Below are positions 23,634-35,830 of a stretch of 64,000 nucleotides of DNA, in pieces. Each line of letters starts with the position of its first letter. The first letter of the stretch is position 1. The notes beneath the pieces are model-generated. The model saw only the letters and a list, made by a program, of their open reading frames with translations. It had not been told where the DNA came from and searched no databases. Source of the stretch: Armigeres subalbatus (Eukaryota; Arthropoda; Insecta; Diptera; Culicidae); assembly GCF_024139115.2 (NCBI RefSeq), contig NC_085141.1, positions 393,748,632-393,812,631 on the forward strand, given 5' to 3'. Both the position numbers and the translations under genes were made by a program.

Positions 23634-23930
23634 TATTTTGCCCAAAACTTCTGATCTCATAGTCCGACCTGTCCTATGTTTAACAGGAAACAATAGGATA
23701 GGATTTTGAATACAAGATGTTGCAAGCATGTCGGTTTGGAGTAAAAGTGGACGAAATTTTTTACGCGTTTTTAACGTTAGGATATATATTTTGGCTACAA
23801 CTTCTGGTTCCATAGTCCAATGTAGCCAATTTTCATTAGAAAACAATGGAGTAGGATTCCCCGTCGAATGCAACCTGTTGCGAGTCAAGGAGTCGATCAA
23901 AACTGTTGTCCACAGTTCTGTTGTTCACAG
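23634..23930. repeat. Two tandem units of about 155 bp
   Basis: TATTTTGCCCAAAACTTCTG at 23634 and TATTTTGGCTACAACTTCTG at 23789 each lead through CATAGTCC, a GAAAACAAT.GA.TAGGATT phrase and then an A/T-rich ATGCAA.(C)TGTTGC block. The pair abuts the 3' end of the minus-strand I-clade element and may be part of its 3' UTR or a separate repeat. Confidence 0.55.
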
Positions 23931-23934
23931 AGGG

Positions 23935-26900
23935 GAGGAGGGGATCAAAGATTTCGTGACAGTGCATACACTCGGTATGCAGACCAGCATAACGGATGGG
24001 AAATGTTGACATCATAATTGAATGACCCCAAATCGGTTGAGGATAAGTGCGAGAATAAGTCCCTAATAGGCTTTGGTTGTTTTCCTCGGACCCGGAGATG
24101 TTCAGTTAATGCAGATCTGGGGCCACGATTCTCCTCACACGCCCACACGACATGATCAATGTCCTGATAATCCTCGCCGCAACAGAGAGATTGCTTTCCG
24201 AGAGCCCCACTCTGAAAAGATGTGCGTTGAAAGTGTAGTGATTGGACATTAGACGACACATGGTTCGATTGAAGTCTCGTCCTATATTCAATTTTTTGAA
24301 CGCTTCGACACCTGTGGGCGAATTGAATCCAGCCATCTACCCAGCTCAATATTTGTCCATTTCTGCTGCCAGCTGATCAAGGTTTCCTGACGAACTAATG
24401 AGAAAAATTCATCGAAGGTGATTTGCCGATCGTAAATATCACCTTCCATAGCACCCACCTTAGCCAAAAAGTCCGCTTTTTCATTTCCCGGGATCGAGCA
24501 ATGAGAAGGGACCCAAGCCATGGTGATTATGAATTACAGTTTCGATAGAGCACTCAAAGCTTTCGTTATCCCCTTTAGGAGATACGCTGGTGCTTCACCA
24601 GTTTCATTGACCGAACAGCCTCCAATGAACTTAGACTGTCGGTGAAGATGAAAAAGTGGTCAGGAGGTAGGGATGCGATTTGTTCGAGTGAATAGTGTAT
24701 AGCTGCTAGCTCAGCAGTATACACGGAACTCAAAGAGCCTCTTGTGAGTTTAAAGTAGGCGCTATGAAAAACGTTGAAAACACCGAAACCAGTGGAGTCA
24801 TCCATTTTTGACCCGTCAGTGAAAAAGCTTCTCTCCTCGCTAGCGTGCTCGTATTTGCTTGCAAATAATGGAGATATGGCCTCCGCTCGAAGAAAGTCTG
24901 GTATTCCATGAACCTCCTGCTTCATGGACAGATCAAAAGTAACAGAGGAACTGTAAGAGTCTAAGAAGTTAGCACGATTGGTGTCAACCGAAGATGGGCT
25001 TACCTCCAGCCATATGGTATATGACCCAGTGGTAAATACTCATGAATCGAAATTGAGGGTTTTGTTCGAGCAGCTTCTCGAAGTTGTCAATGACCAATGG
25101 ATTGAGAACCTCACAGCGGATGAGGAACCGGAGCGATAATTCCGCGAAACGATCTGTCAGAGGCAGTACTCCCGCAAGTACTTCCAGACTTCCCGCAAGT
25201 ACTTCCAGACTCATCGTATGAGTCGAGTTCATACAACCCAACGCGATACGGAGACAGCGGTACTGAATCCGTTGAAGCTTCAGCATGTGTGTTTTAGCCG
25301 CGGACTGGAAGCAGAAACTACCGTATTCGAGAACCGACAGAATGGTTGTTCGGTACAACGTGATAATATCTTCGGGATGCGCTCCCTACCAAGTTCCCGT
25401 TATCGTTCGCATGAAGTTGATTCTTTTCTGGCATTTTTGTGTCAGATACACAATGTGCTTCCCAAAGGTACATTTAGAGTCGAACCAGACCCCGAGGTAT
25501 TTAGAAGACATGCTATGAGTGATTGCCTTACCCATCAGTAGGAGCGGAAACTTTGCCGGCTTATGTTTTTGAAAAGACAACCATCTCAGTTTTCTCCGGA
25601 GAGAATCGATACCCAACTTTAAAGCCCAAGTAGACAAATTGTCCAGAGTATCTTGCAACGGTCCTTGCAGATCAGCAGGTTGGCCCCGAAACGAATACAA
25701 CACAATCATCTGCAAGCTGTCTTAACGAGCAATTTGGCATGAGACATTCATCAATGTCGCTGACGTAAAAATGGTAAAGAAGAGGACTTAAACATGGGCC
25801 CTGAGGGAGACCCATGTAGCTAATTTGTGAAGTTGCCGAGTCAGCATGAGAAAAACTCATACGCTTCTCTGACAACAAATTCTACAAATAGTTGTTCAAA
25901 ATTGGTGAAAGTCCACACTCATGGAGTTTGTCGGATAAGACATCGACGCAAACTGAATCAAAAGCCCCCTTAATGTCCAAAAACAATGAGCCCATTTGCT
26001 CTGTTTTAGCGAAGGTAAGCTGAATTTCTGAAAAAGCAACGCAAGATAGTCGTTCGTTCCCTTACCCCTGAGGAAACCAAATTGTGTATCTGACAACAAA
26101 CCATTCGATTCAATCCATTCGTCTAGCCGGAAGAGAATCATCTTCGCTTCAGCTTCCGAAGACAGGACTACATCGCGATGGGGCGATACGAATTACAATC
26201 CGACACGGGTTTTCCAGGCTTTTGGATGGCTATCACCCTCACTTGCCTCCAATCATCCAGAACAATGTTGCACTCCAGTAACTGGTTGAACAAGCTCAAT
26301 AGGCGCCTTTTCGCGACGTCTGGGAGGTTTTTGAGCAAATTGAACCTGATTCTATCCATCCCTGGAGCAGAATTGTTACATGAAACGAGAGCAAGCGAGA
26401 ATTCAATCATCGAAAAGGGCCGATCCATATTATCCCTGTCAGCAAAAGCATCACGTGACACTGGCTTCACCGGGACCGAATGCGGACAAACTTTCTTTTC
26501 AAAATCGAGTCCCCACCGCGACGAGCTTTCACGATCTTCGTTTACGGACGACGCGTTGCACATTCTTCTCCTGACGGTCCACAGAGTTTTCATGGAGGTC
26601 TCGCGCGATAAACCTTCAACAAAAGTGCGCCAATATTCACGTTTCTTCACTTTGACCAGCTTCTTGAACTGGATCTCGAGCGCGATGTACCGTTTGTGAA
26701 GAACGATCGATCCGTGTTTCCGAAATTCTTTAAACACGTTGGATTTCTCACGATGGAGCTGTGTACACGCTGTGTCCCACCACGGATTATGTGGTTTCCT
26801 ACGAAACGAAGCTCCTGGCACCGGCTGGCGTTGTGCATGGAAAGCGCTGTCAATAACCAACTGAGATAGAAACTGGTACTCTTCCCGAGGTGGAAGTGCT

Positions 26901-28850
26901 TCTATCGATTGTGTGCCATCAATGATGGCCTCCCAATATTTCTTCCAATCGACGTGCTTCGTGAGCTCATATGAGAGGTCGATAGAAATAGATTGATTAC
27001 CATTGGTAATTAAAACTTCGATCGGCAAATGATCACTACCATGGGGTTGTTGGACCACCTTCCTACGATGTCCAACGATAATGAGCTCGAACAAATGGAA
27101 AGATCTAGACGGCTATCTCTTGCTGGAGGAGCCACTCGTGTAACTTCTCCTGTATTCAAAATTGACATATTGAAGTCGTCGCAGAGGTCGTATATCATTG
27201 ATGAACGGTTGTCGTCGTACAGTTCCCCCAGAGTCAAAATCTCCCAAGAGCAACCGTGGCTCGAGCATAACCGAGCAGATGTGCGAGAGATATCTACGAG
27301 ATATCGCGGTGTTTGGAGGAAGATATATCGAGGCGATACTGAGGTCTTTTCCTCGAATAGTCACCTGACATGTGACAGCTTCGGTGCCTGACATCGGAGC
27401 AAAATCGACCCTATAGAGGGAGTGCTGTTTTTGATCCCTAAAAGCACCCCTCCATATGGATTTGCCCGATCGCGGCGAATGATGTTAAAATCGGTAAAAT
27501 GAAAGTTTACATCTGATGTTAGCCATGTTTCATATTAAGCAAAAGCATCGCATTGTAATTTGTTAACTAGAAGTTTAAAAATATCTAATTTTGGATGAAT
27601 ACTTCGACAGTTCCACTGTAGAATCGGAATCACATGCGCCTTATTGACGAAATTAGTCATCGAAGAATACGAATGACTCGAGAAGGGGCATATTTGAAGC
27701 CAGCTGCTTCAGGAGAGGAGTCAGAATAGGAAGAACAGCTTTGACCATGTTCTTCACGTGGTCGAAAGCATCAAAAAATATGAGGATGAACTCCACGATG
27801 CCAGAAAGTGTAAACATTGGAGCGCTTCGGAGGTTGTTGTGCTCGCTCTCTATGCTCTCTTTCTGGCTGAGAAATCGCATAAAAATGGGGCATCTGGGAT
27901 TTTGAGGAGGGCTGTTTCCTAGAGCTTTTCGAGGGACGCTGGCTTTGTTTCTCTTACTCTGTTTCTCGTTGAGCCAGCTTTGAAAACCAAAGGCCCCATT
28001 TGTTCCAACTTCAGGTCAGAGCTACCTTTGATCGTCCAAAGGAAAGAGACGAGTAGATGGTGTCAGATACAACTGGTGAAACTTGGCCTTCCTCAGCATT
28101 TCCAGGCGTAGCTACGTCGAGAACGCTGCTGAAGAGAACGCTTCTGGTGGATTCGGTGGAGGGCCTTCGTTGCAATAGACACATTTCGGTGGCGTCTTGC
28201 ACGCGCCATCCACATGCTTCTGTCCGCACGGTGCACAACGAGCAATTAACACAATTCAACATCTTCGGTACATACAGCCGAACAGGTAGACGAAGTTTGC
28301 CAATCACTACGTAGTCAGGCAGTGCGGACCCGGAGAAGGTAGACGCAGAAAAGAATCAGACGGTGAATAAATCCGCTTTCCTCTCCCTCCTGCGACACCG
28401 GAATACATTTTGCTTACCCGCAATCCAGTATCCGCAACAGGAGGCAAAGAAGCGTTCTTGAAACGACCAGAAACCTTGTTTTCAAATCGTCGCATGTCAT
28501 ACTTCCTTCCGTTACCACCCCCGTGATTTAACAAACTACTGACAGTAAACAGCCCTTATATTCGAGAGTGAAAAGCTCACAGCTTGCAATCTCGTTGGCC
28601 TGTTTGCGATCACTGACCGTGACGCGAAGCTTACTGGACCCAACCAGGTCAATGGTCATGACAGACGAGAATCGCATTTGCAGATCGTTGTTGATCTGAC
28701 TTATCTTGAACCGCTTGCCCTTGGGTCGGAAGAAAACAACATACGGCCCACTAGAGTCGGGAGGGCAGGCCCTAAGAGGCCGAAGGGTCCGTGGGGAAAC
28801 ATTGGTGTTGCTAGTGTCCATATTATTTAGAGCATCGGAAGCCAGCAAGA
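23935..28850 (-). mobile_element. I-clade non-LTR retrotransposon, nearly full length, decayed
   Basis: The minus strand holds, in order: ORF1 start (28848-28528, PYVVFFRPKGKRFKISQ); a gag zinc knuckle near 28250-28170 (CAPCGQKHVDGAC, readable only after a frameshift); endonuclease remnants (27394-27113, then SDHLPIEV near 27035); RT (26168-27094 with NNSAPGMDRIRFNLLK and the QKPGK block, 26141-25896, then a LADDCVVF active-site block near 25730); RNase H (24925-24575: FFTDGSKMD, YTAELAAIHYSLE, FTDSLSSLEAV, then VPSHCSIPGNEKADFLAK at 24510); and a C-terminal Cys/His tail (CGEDYQDIDHVVWAC near 24170). RNase H in this order defines the I superclade (I/MosquI/Outcast-like). At least seven frameshifts or stops make it non-functional. 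The exact 3' end is not clear. Confidence 0.85.
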
Positions 28851-29186
28851 TAGAGAGAGAGAGACCACTCTAGCACTTGAGATACGATAAAAAAAAACCT
28901 GATAGGTGAAGTTGTTTCGGTTTCGGTTTCGGTGAATCCGTCAATCTCGGAAGTGCATCTTAAGCTTCTTCTTCCATAGCACTAATAGGCCTGATTTTCA
29001 ACTTCAATTAACTTTGCATTAAGTATGTGTCTTGTGTGGCAAATACAATAGATATAGGTACTACGCTCAGGCTGTCGAGAATGTTCCCCACACGAAAACA
29101 GCCTAGATTGGATCGATCTCGCCATCTCCAGGATTCACACTTGTTTGCATAGGCTGGAGACTGGAGGGGTTCACCTTGAGGCTGGA
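28851..29186. other. Spacer with short simple repeats
   Basis: It contains a GAGAGAGAGA run at 28852-28861 and a GGTTTC triplicate near 28917-28937 (TTCGGTTTCGGTTTCGGT). No gene seen. Confidence 0.5.
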
Positions 29187-29855
29187 GGGCAGTTCAAATT
29201 TCAAAATGTTCCGAAATTCCAACTCCCATATGTCTATTAGCATCATTTTGATAATATAGGAGTCTGGCCAAAATTTCAGGCCAATTCGGTGGCCATTTTA
29301 GGGGTGGCGCAGAAGTCAATTTATGTTTATATGGAAATTTGTATGGGAAAAATTTAAAATTTAATTTCAAGTCTCCCTACAATTTGTCAAATTATGATGA
29401 ATTCAAAAGAAACATCCCCAACCTCCTTTTTTGGAATCTATAAAAGGGACCTCCAGAATAACACATTAGTTATGAGTGGATTGAACAGTTCTATTAACAA
29501 GTGTGAATATGAGATAAATGGCTAAAATGATGTAATTAGCCTCAACATTAGCAGTAAAATATAAATCAAAATTAAATAGGTTATTCACTGGTTGAGCTCA
29601 ATAGACTCCAAAAATGGAGTTGGGATGTTTATTTGAATTCATCACGATTCAAAAAGAGTTGTAGGGGATTTGAATAAATTTTTAAGTTTTTTCCATACAA
29701 ATTTCCATATAAACATAAATTGACCTTTCTAACCACCCCTAAATGGCCACCGAATTGCCTGAAATTTTGCCAGGACTCCCTATATTATCAAAATGATGCC
29801 TAATATGACATATAGAGTTGGAATTTTCGAACATTTTTGAAATTTGAACTGCCCT
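29187..29855. mobile_element. Long-arm fold-back element
   Basis: GGGCAGTTCAAATTTCAAAA at 29187 is mirrored by TTTGAAATTTGAACTGCCC ending at 29855. The arms continue inward for about 250 bp: AACTC.. ATATG.C.ATTAG, ATCATTTTGATAATATAG, CGGTGGCCATTTAGGGGTGG, TTTATGTTTATATGGAAATTTGTATGG and their inverses. The outer flanks (CTTGAGG on both sides in inverted orientation) hint that the repeat extends a little further. No target duplication or ORF is visible, so the class is undecided. Confidence 0.75.
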
Positions 29856-30797
29856 ACGGAGACCTCAAGCCAGTATAGACGTCAAATCAATGCAACTAAC
29901 AGGGCTTTGAGCTGGTGCAGTTCGTTTTTTGCCCTAACTTTGCAGCACATGCTGATTTCTCTCTAAGCTTGGGGCGTTTGACGGCAGCTTCTCGCTTGCG
30001 TCCATTGATGCCAGTAAAGGGGCTCTGAATCTTTCTCGCTGGTGCAGTGGATGCGCTTTGCGAATCTTTCTTCTGCTCTTCTTTGCTGATTCCTAGGTAG
30101 TAAACGCAAAGTCCGACGCAACAAATGGTTTCATTTTTCCTAGGAATCAACTCCCCGTGAAACGGGAAATGAAATATTAACTTCCCGGGATTTCACGGGA
30201 TCCCGGAAAATAAAACTATTATAGGAAATTCAAAATTGTAGCTTAAATTTTGTCGTAAAGTATGACTTGAAAAAATAAATACATTCGACCTAAAGGGATT
30301 GATTCTTGCAAACAATGTCATTGAATTGTTGAAAAGTCTGAGAATGTTTTCTGTTCAGTTCGAAAAGCCCGATGCTTATCTTTACTTTGCAAACTGTTCG
30401 CTTCATGCCATGGGTATCAGTTGGCAGAAAAACATCTCTCGTTCAAGAGTAAAATAATCTGTGTCCCGATGAGCTTCGCTATGTGCTATATTTCCATAAT
30501 ATTCACATTCATCCTTAATATGGTGGAAAAGACGGTTTTGAGAGGAATCGTTCTATTATTGCCGAAGTATTTCTAGCATCAACCATTCTAAAAAACAATA
30601 CAAACAATCTTCTGGTCAAGTTTGATTTCCATTTTAAATTTAAGGTATTAAAAGCAATATTTGAAAATATTTTCACGAATAAGCTGTCCCAGAATACTAA
30701 AATCAGACGATGGCTTAATGGTGGTACCGTACTATCAAGATTAAATGATTATTTCAATCAAACTTTGTTTATAATTCCGCACTTTTGAGGGCGGAGC
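29856..30797. other. Intergenic region, no gene recognised
   Basis: The minus-strand frame at 29896-30150 (84 aa, Lys/Ala-rich) resembles no family I know and has no neighbours to support it. GGGATTTCACGGGATCCCGG near 30188-30208 is a local G/C-rich quasi-palindrome. The rest is A/T-rich. Confidence 0.4.
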
Positions 30798-33480
30798 AGG
30801 GGCTGATACAAACGGGCGCAGAACAGACAAAACTCGATTTTCCGGAGGAAAAAAGCGCCAACAGAGAAGATCGAGACGCGTGAAAGAGACGGAGGAACTT
30901 TGTACCGCGCTAATAACGCACGAAAGTTCTGCCAGAAGTTGAACTTCGTTCACGTAAGGGCCACGTGCCACAGCCCGATATGCTGTAAGGACGCAAACGG
31001 GAACCTTCTTACGAACGAGCGGTGAGGTGATCCAAAGAGTGGCGGCAGCACTACGAAGAAGCACCTGAATGGCGATATGGCGAGACAACGAGGTGGCAGT
31101 ATGGTAATGAACGACTACGAGCACGCGCGCAGGACATGCGACTTCGGCTCCGAATCTCAAGAAATCAGGGGAGGAGATCGGCCCGGCTGAAAACAACAAA
31201 GCCCCTGGCGTTGACCAACTACCAGGAGAGCTTTTTTAAACACGGTGGTGAAGCACTGGCTGAAAGCGCTGCACTTGGTGATTACCAAGGTTTGGGAGGA
31301 TGAGTTTCTGCCGCAGGGAGTGGATGGAAGGTGTCACGTGTGTCCCATCTACAAAAGGGCGATAAGCTGGATTGCTTAGCAACTTCTGCGCAATCCACAT
31401 TTGCTGAACGCCGCCTACAAAGTACTCTCCCCAAATTTTATGCCGTCGACTAACACCAATTGCAAGAGAGTTCGTGGGGCACTACCAGGCAGGGTTTTAT
31501 GGGTGAACGCTCTACCACAGACTGGGTGTTCTGCTAACCATACGTCGGAAGTAGTGCAGAAATGCCGCGAATACAACGTGCCCACTAGAGCTGATTCAAA
31601 ATTTGACTTTTTCGCTCCCTATGCTTAAACGATGACATTTGCTGTTTATTAATCTTCCTAGAATTTTTATTTGAAGTTTGGGATGTAATCAGACTGAGCA
31701 CGCTGTTTGAAGTTTGTATGGAAATTACCCCATAGAAATCGCCACTTGGTGAAAAAACTGTTCCGTGTTTGCGACCAATTAAACTATTCAAATGTCTTCC
31801 AACACACAGACTTCATCGAATACTTCTAAGCTAAGAGTGCCAGTTGTTGTTGCGAAGCGATCCTGACTTTATAAGCAAAGTTATAAAGAAACAAAAATGC
31901 TCATTATTGATGATTGATGTTATTCTTTTACGTAACTGTTAAATTGAATTTACCACGATTCAGCAGTATTTCCGAAATAACATATCTTACCAAGCATAGA
32001 ATCGTTTCACAACAAGAGACGATCAGTTTCATTGCAAAATTTTTCTGTGTTGGCAACGTAGTCATATATTTTTATAGCTCAATGAAGCATTTCCGTTACG
32101 GAACGTTTTTCCACAAAAAGTTACTGTTTTTATAACGTATTTTTAATACTGAAACTTGAAACTGCGCATTACTCAGTCTAGCTACATGGAAATTAGCTAA
32201 AAATTTAGGAGCATTAATAAAACAGCAAATGTCATCGTTTAAGCATAGAGGGGGCAGAAAAAAGTCAAGAATTTGAATCACTCCTAGTGCCCACACATCA
32301 TCTATTTACCTTGCATCGACTTCAAAGCCGCATATGATACAATCGATCGGGACTGTGCAACTATGGCAGATAATGCACGAAAAACGGATTTCCGGATAAA
32401 CTGATACGGTTGATCAAGGGCGACGATGGATCGGGTGATGTGCGTAGTTCGAGTTTCAGGGGCATTCTCGAGTCCTTCGAAACCCGTAGAGGGTTACGGC
32501 AACGCGTGATGGTCTTTCGTGTCTGCTATTCAACGCATCGCTTTGGAGAGTAATACGAAGGGCGGTGATTGACACAGTGGCAATACAGTTTTCACGAAGT
32601 CCGTCCAGTTATCTGGTTTCGCCGAAGCGACATTGATATCATGGCACGTAACTTTGAGAGGATGGAGGAAGCCTACCATCAGACTGAGAAAAGCGAAGCT
32701 AAACGGATTGGACTAGTCATCAACACGTCGAAGACGAAGTACATGATAGGAAGAGACTCCAAGAGAGGTCAATGTGAGCCACCCACCACGAGTTTCTATC
32801 GAGGTGGTGACGAAATCGAGGTGGTTAAGAAGGAATTCGTGTACTTGGGCTCACTGGTGACCGCTGATAACGATACCAGCGAGAGAAATTCCGGAGACGC
32901 ATAGTGGCTTTCGGAAATCGTAACGTACTTTGGACTCCGCAAGACGCTCCGATCGAATAGAGTTCGCCGCTGTCGTACCAAACTGACTATCTGGCACAAA
33001 ACGCTTATAAGACCGGTAGTTCTCTACGGACACAGAGAACCTGGACGATAAAGCTCGTGGAGGACCAACGCGCACTGGGAGTTTTCGAAGGAAAAGTGTT
33101 GCGTACCATCTATGGCGGGTTGTGCAGATGGCGGACGCAGTACGTAGGAGGAGAGCGAATGAACCACAGAGTTGCATCAGCTGTTGGGAGAACCATCCAT
33201 CGTTCACACCGCGAAAAATCAGGAAGACTGCGGTGGGCCGGGCATCGTAGGCCAGAATGTTCGGACAGTTAATCCGGTGAAAATGTTTCTCGACAACGAT
33301 CCGATTTGGGAACAAGAGGCAAGGTGCACAGCGGGCAAGGTGGATCCGATCAGGTGGAGGACGACTTGCGGACCCTCACGCAGACTGCGTAAGGTTGCGC
33401 GAATGATGCAGCCATGAAACCGAGCTGAATGGGAGAAGTTCTTTTATGTGCAGCAAGGCAGCTGCCACTCCGGCCTTTGA
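30798..33480 (+). mobile_element. RTE-clade retrotransposon, copy 2 (5'-truncated, heavily frameshifted)
   Basis: It aligns base by base to copy 1 from 1235 to about 3040 (same family). It starts just before the endonuclease/RT linker and ends with the CACTCCGGCCTT 3' segment near 33465. Single-base insertions interrupt the frame every 30-60 bp, so only scraps translate (32569-32904 with RSDIDIMARNFERMEEAY; 33057-33272). A hAT MITE at 31586-32286 cuts it in two inside the RT. The RT core around the GLRQG motif is damaged. Confidence 0.85.
31586..32286. mobile_element. hAT-type MITE inserted in RTE copy 2
   Basis: A 701 bp element with tips TAGAGCTGATTCAAA (31586) and, inverted, TAGGAGTGATTCAAA (from 32286). 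GTGCCCAC, which occurs once in copies 1 and 3 of the host RTE, is present on both sides here (31578-31585 and 32287-32294), giving an exact 8 bp target duplication. The arms extend about 90 bp (ATGCTTAAACGATGACATTT and its inverse). There is no transposase. Removing it restores the RTE alignment. Confidence 0.92.
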
Positions 33481-34593
33481 AATTCATTCGATGATAATCG
33501 TGTTGAAATAATTGTTTATAATTCCGAAGAGCATCAAAAACACATAAAATTACGGCTAGTTTTTGTAGTTAGACAGTTGTAATGACCTCACATTAAGGAC
33601 AAGCCTCCCAGAATCCAAAACTAAAAGCACTTGCATTTTCAAGAAAACCAGCACAAGCTGACCCAGCAGAGCGCGTGTTGTGACCTGCTCGTGAAAAATC
33701 CATACCTTCTTCTTTTTATTGACATTACACCCCCTAAATGGATATTGCCTCCTCGCACGATGATACTTTTTTGCACAAGGAAAATAAAAACACGGGTTTA
33801 TTTATTTTAGGAAAAGAACGATTCTATCGAATATTGCGATAATATAACATGGAATTGGGATTTTCCATACAAAAACATACGGTGATCACTAATGGTCTGG
33901 TCATCAAACAAAAGTGGACTAAGTTAGACAAATGAGATATGTAACCAATGGTGTGTAGATTCGATCCAACACTCATCAGGCCGCATAAACATCAGCAGCG
34001 TAGGATAGTTCCGCTACTCAACACCAGGTGTACGCAGGACATGGGAAGGCCATGGTGGTGTGGTGTAATGGGGACATCAATAGGGCGAAAATGTGATGAG
34101 GGGAAAATGTAACGGCCAAGCCTTTTCGCGCGAACGACCACCATCGCTAAATGGCAATTAGCTTGCAACTTTTGCTAGAGAAAGACGTGAGTCGATTAGC
34201 TATCCGGAAAACTTAAACCAAGTTAAACTCGAAGATCTGTGAAAAAAGTGAATTGGGAAACATAGGAGGAAATATTCAGATATGGTTTAAACCTGACCAT
34301 CGATCGTCCCTCATCACTAACCGCCACAAATTACCCAAACGCCCTCTCCAATAGGATCCCTTTTTGGCTGAACATTAGTGCACCCACATCAGCCTACGTG
34401 AACTCGGCCGTGAAGTGTTCTTGGAACCATAAGGCAAACAGCATATCGGTGGACCGCTAGCGTCTGAAGCTCGACCCTACACGCTCTGGGCCAGATTTGC
34501 CATTCTGGTACGTCCGTGGTACAACTGTCCAGACACCGCCATTTTGTGGATATTACCAACGCTGCAGGCATTCCGTGACTGGGTTCGAGGAGA
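33481..34593. other. Intergenic region, no gene recognised
   Basis: No supported ORF, RNA gene or clear repeat between the two RTE copies. The short frame 34389-34571 shows no family motif. Confidence 0.4.
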
Positions 34594-35830
34594 CAATTTT
34601 ATTTATTTATTACCAGACTAAGCCGGAGACAGAGCCGGAGTGGCCTGTGCAGTACATAAAAGTCTTCTCCATTCAGCTCAGTCCATGGCTGCACGTCGCC
34701 AACCACGCAGTCTGCGGAAAGGATCCGCAAATCGTCCTCCACCTGATCGATCCACCTTACCCGCTGTGCACCTCGCCTTCTTGTTCCCACCAGCCCACCG
34801 CAGTCTTCCGTCTGTCCGACATTCTGGCTACGTGCCCGGCCCACCGTAGTCGTCCAAATTTCGCGGTGTGAACGATGGATTGATATCCCAACAGCTGCTG
34901 CAACTCATGGTTTATTCGTCTCCTCCACATACCGTCCGCCATCTGCACCCCACCATAGATGGTACGCAGCACTATCCTTTCGAAAACTCCAAGTGCGCGT
35001 TGGTCCTCCACGAGCATCGTCCAGGTCTCGTGTCCGTAGAGGACTACCGGTCTAATGAGCGTTTTGTAGATTGTCAGTTTGGTACGGCGGCGAACTCTAT
35101 TCGATCGGAGCGTCTCCGAATTTCTCTGCTAGTATCATTTTCGGCGGTCACCAGTGAGCCCAAGTACACAAATTCTTCTACCACCTCGATTTCGTCACCA
35201 CCGATGCAAACTCGCGGTGGGTGGCTCACATTGTCTTCTCTTGAACCTCTTCCTATCATGTACTTCGTCTTCGACGTGTTGATGACTAGTCCGATCCGCT
35301 TGGCTTCCCTCTTCAGTCTGATGTAGGCTTCCTCCATCTTCTCAAATTTACGTGCCATAATATCCCGAGCAACACAAGTTAGACAAAGATAGTTGCAGCA
35401 ACTTTATTGTGACCAAATCTGGTCACTTATGAGTTGCAGTAACCTATGTGATACATGTGTGTTGCTAGGGATCTATGTCGTCGGCGAAGCCAATTAGCTG
35501 GACTCAATAAGTTGTACCACTCGTGTTAATCTCTGCTCTGTATTACCAAAGCAATGTTGAATAGCAGACACGAAAGACCATCACCTTGCCGTAACCCTCT
35601 GCGGGTTTCGAAGGGACTCGAGAATGCCCCTGAAACTCGAACTACGCACATCACCAGATCCATCGTCGCTTTGATCAACCGTGTCAGTTTATCCAGAAAT
35701 CCGTGTTCGTGCATTAGCTGCCATAGCTGGTCCCGATCGACTGTATCATATGCGGCTTTGAAGTCGATGAATAAATGATGTATGGTTGTATTCGCGGCAT
35801 TTCTGCAGCCGCGGAGACAAGCCAGCATCA
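34594..35830 (-). mobile_element. RTE-clade retrotransposon, copy 3 (5'-truncated)
   Basis: Same family as copies 1 and 2, on the minus strand. The RT palm (35831-35526: FIDFKAAYDTVDRDQLWQLM and RRGLRQGDGLSCLLFNIAL) is followed by the RT thumb (35358-35074) and the C-terminal region (35017-34757: WAGHVARMSD). It keeps the DGLSCLLFNIAL block that is deleted in copy 1. About 90 bp is missing near 34790-34800. The tail is a TAAATAAATAA run near 34594-34610. A 106 bp MITE has inserted at 35365-35470 next to the FADD region. Confidence 0.87.
35365..35470. mobile_element. 106 bp MITE, copy 1 (CCGAGCAACAC ends)
   Basis: Tips CCGAGCAACACAAG and, inverted, CCCTAGCAACACACATG. It interrupts RTE copy 3 between ATATC and TATGTCG, which are contiguous in copy 1. 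The interior holds AGTTGCAGCAAC and GTGACCAAATCTGGTCAC, the latter a perfect 18 bp palindrome. It is related to 49322-49428. Confidence 0.75.

Noticed and set aside
29896..30150. 84-residue Lys/Ala-rich frame on the minus strand
   Set aside because: No recognised motif, no splice partners and no neighbouring gene; not supportable.
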